A DNA stretch of 5,202 nucleotides from an uncultured Mycoplasmatota bacterium (GTDB lineage Bacteria; Bacillota_I; Bacilli_A; RF39; UBA660). The notes below the pieces were generated by a model. The model searched no databases, had not been told where the DNA came from, and was given only the letters and a program-made list of their open reading frames with translations. Numbering within the stretch: the stretch's first letter is position 1; every line of letters starts with the position of its first letter. The stretch lies in assembly GCA_947296775.1 (NCBI GenBank), contig CAMYRF010000086.1:1-5202 (forward strand), read 5' to 3'. The position numbers and the translations under genes are program-made. Positions 5,104-5,202 of this stretch are shown in pieces.

Positions 5104-5202
5104 ATGGCGAAAAAAGAAGAAACAGAAAGAAGGGTTCCAGACTACAGTAATGGAACAGGCGCAAAACTAGCCTTTTATTCTCCTAGAGCTAGAGATAATG
5201 AG
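5104..5202 (+). CDS. Unrecognised protein, N-terminal 33 residues, runs off the window
   Basis: ATG 5104-5106 is preceded by AAGGAA (5092-5097) with a 6-base gap and lies one base after the stop of the preceding gene, so it is the second cistron of that operon. The frame is open to the last base. The start MAKKEETERRVPDYSNGTG is basic and hydrophilic with no signal peptide, followed by AKLAFYSPRARDNE. This is too short to place in a family. It is real coding sequence judging by the ribosome site, the coupling and the uninterrupted frame. Confidence 0.7.
   Translation, partial: MAKKEETERRVPDYSNGTGAKLAFYSPRARDNE

Noticed and set aside
4955..5164. Minus-strand open frame across the end of the 4422 gene
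   Set aside because: It is Phe/Ser-rich because it is antisense to Lys/Glu-rich coding sequence, with no ribosome site or promoter.
1..5202. Mycoplasma-type code with TGA as tryptophan
   Set aside because: Trp is TGG throughout the genes, and the genes are intact with TGA treated as a stop.
1..5202. CRISPR array, insertion sequence or rRNA
   Set aside because: No regularly spaced repeats, transposase frame, terminal inverted repeats or rRNA segments could be seen.

Overview
The window comes from a very A+T-rich Gram-positive bacterium, most likely an uncultured low-GC Bacillota (a Clostridia-, Erysipelotrichia- or RF39-like gut lineage). This rests on three things: the strong AT bias in coding and spacer DNA, clear sigma-A type promoters and AGGAGG-type ribosome sites, and a glutamyl-tRNA synthetase of the roughly 550-residue clostridial type with a 35-residue N-terminal extension. 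Tryptophan is encoded by TGG and no TGA is read through, so the standard bacterial code applies and this is not a code-4 Mycoplasma.

Layout. Bases 1-527 hold the 3' end of a cell-wall gene: a PASTA-domain protein, probably a penicillin-binding protein, closed by an intrinsic terminator. Bases 601-1455 encode an unrecognised single-pass membrane protein with its own promoter. It converges on an unrecognised helical protein on the minus strand (1457-2161). The two genes are one base apart and share a bidirectional terminator built from their last codons. The minus-strand gene and gltX (2292-3938) fire divergently from the 130-bp spacer 2162-2291. A tRNA-Gly(GCC) gene (3986-4060, CCA encoded) follows gltX. 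It has its own promoter, overlapping the last gltX codons, and a good terminator.

The tRNA terminator is followed by a gene-free AT-rich stretch of about 320 bp. It contains an imperfect 34-bp palindrome, two tandem ATGTACCAA repeats, a candidate promoter, a small GACAA/TTGTC palindrome and an intrinsic terminator just ahead of the next ribosome site. Then comes an apparent operon of two unrecognised genes: a 226-residue helical protein (4422-5102) and, one base after its stop, a second gene that leaves the window (5104 onward). The first of these carries a perfect 13-bp inverted repeat within its coding sequence.

Interpretation. From 1 to about 4104 this looks like ordinary chromosome: cell wall, tRNA charging, tRNA-Gly. 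The part after the tRNA has the look of an accessory insertion next to a tRNA gene, but no integrase, transposase or repeated tRNA end is visible, so that reading is inference. The most interesting items are the possible attenuator controlling the two-gene operon and the strong hairpin inside its first gene.
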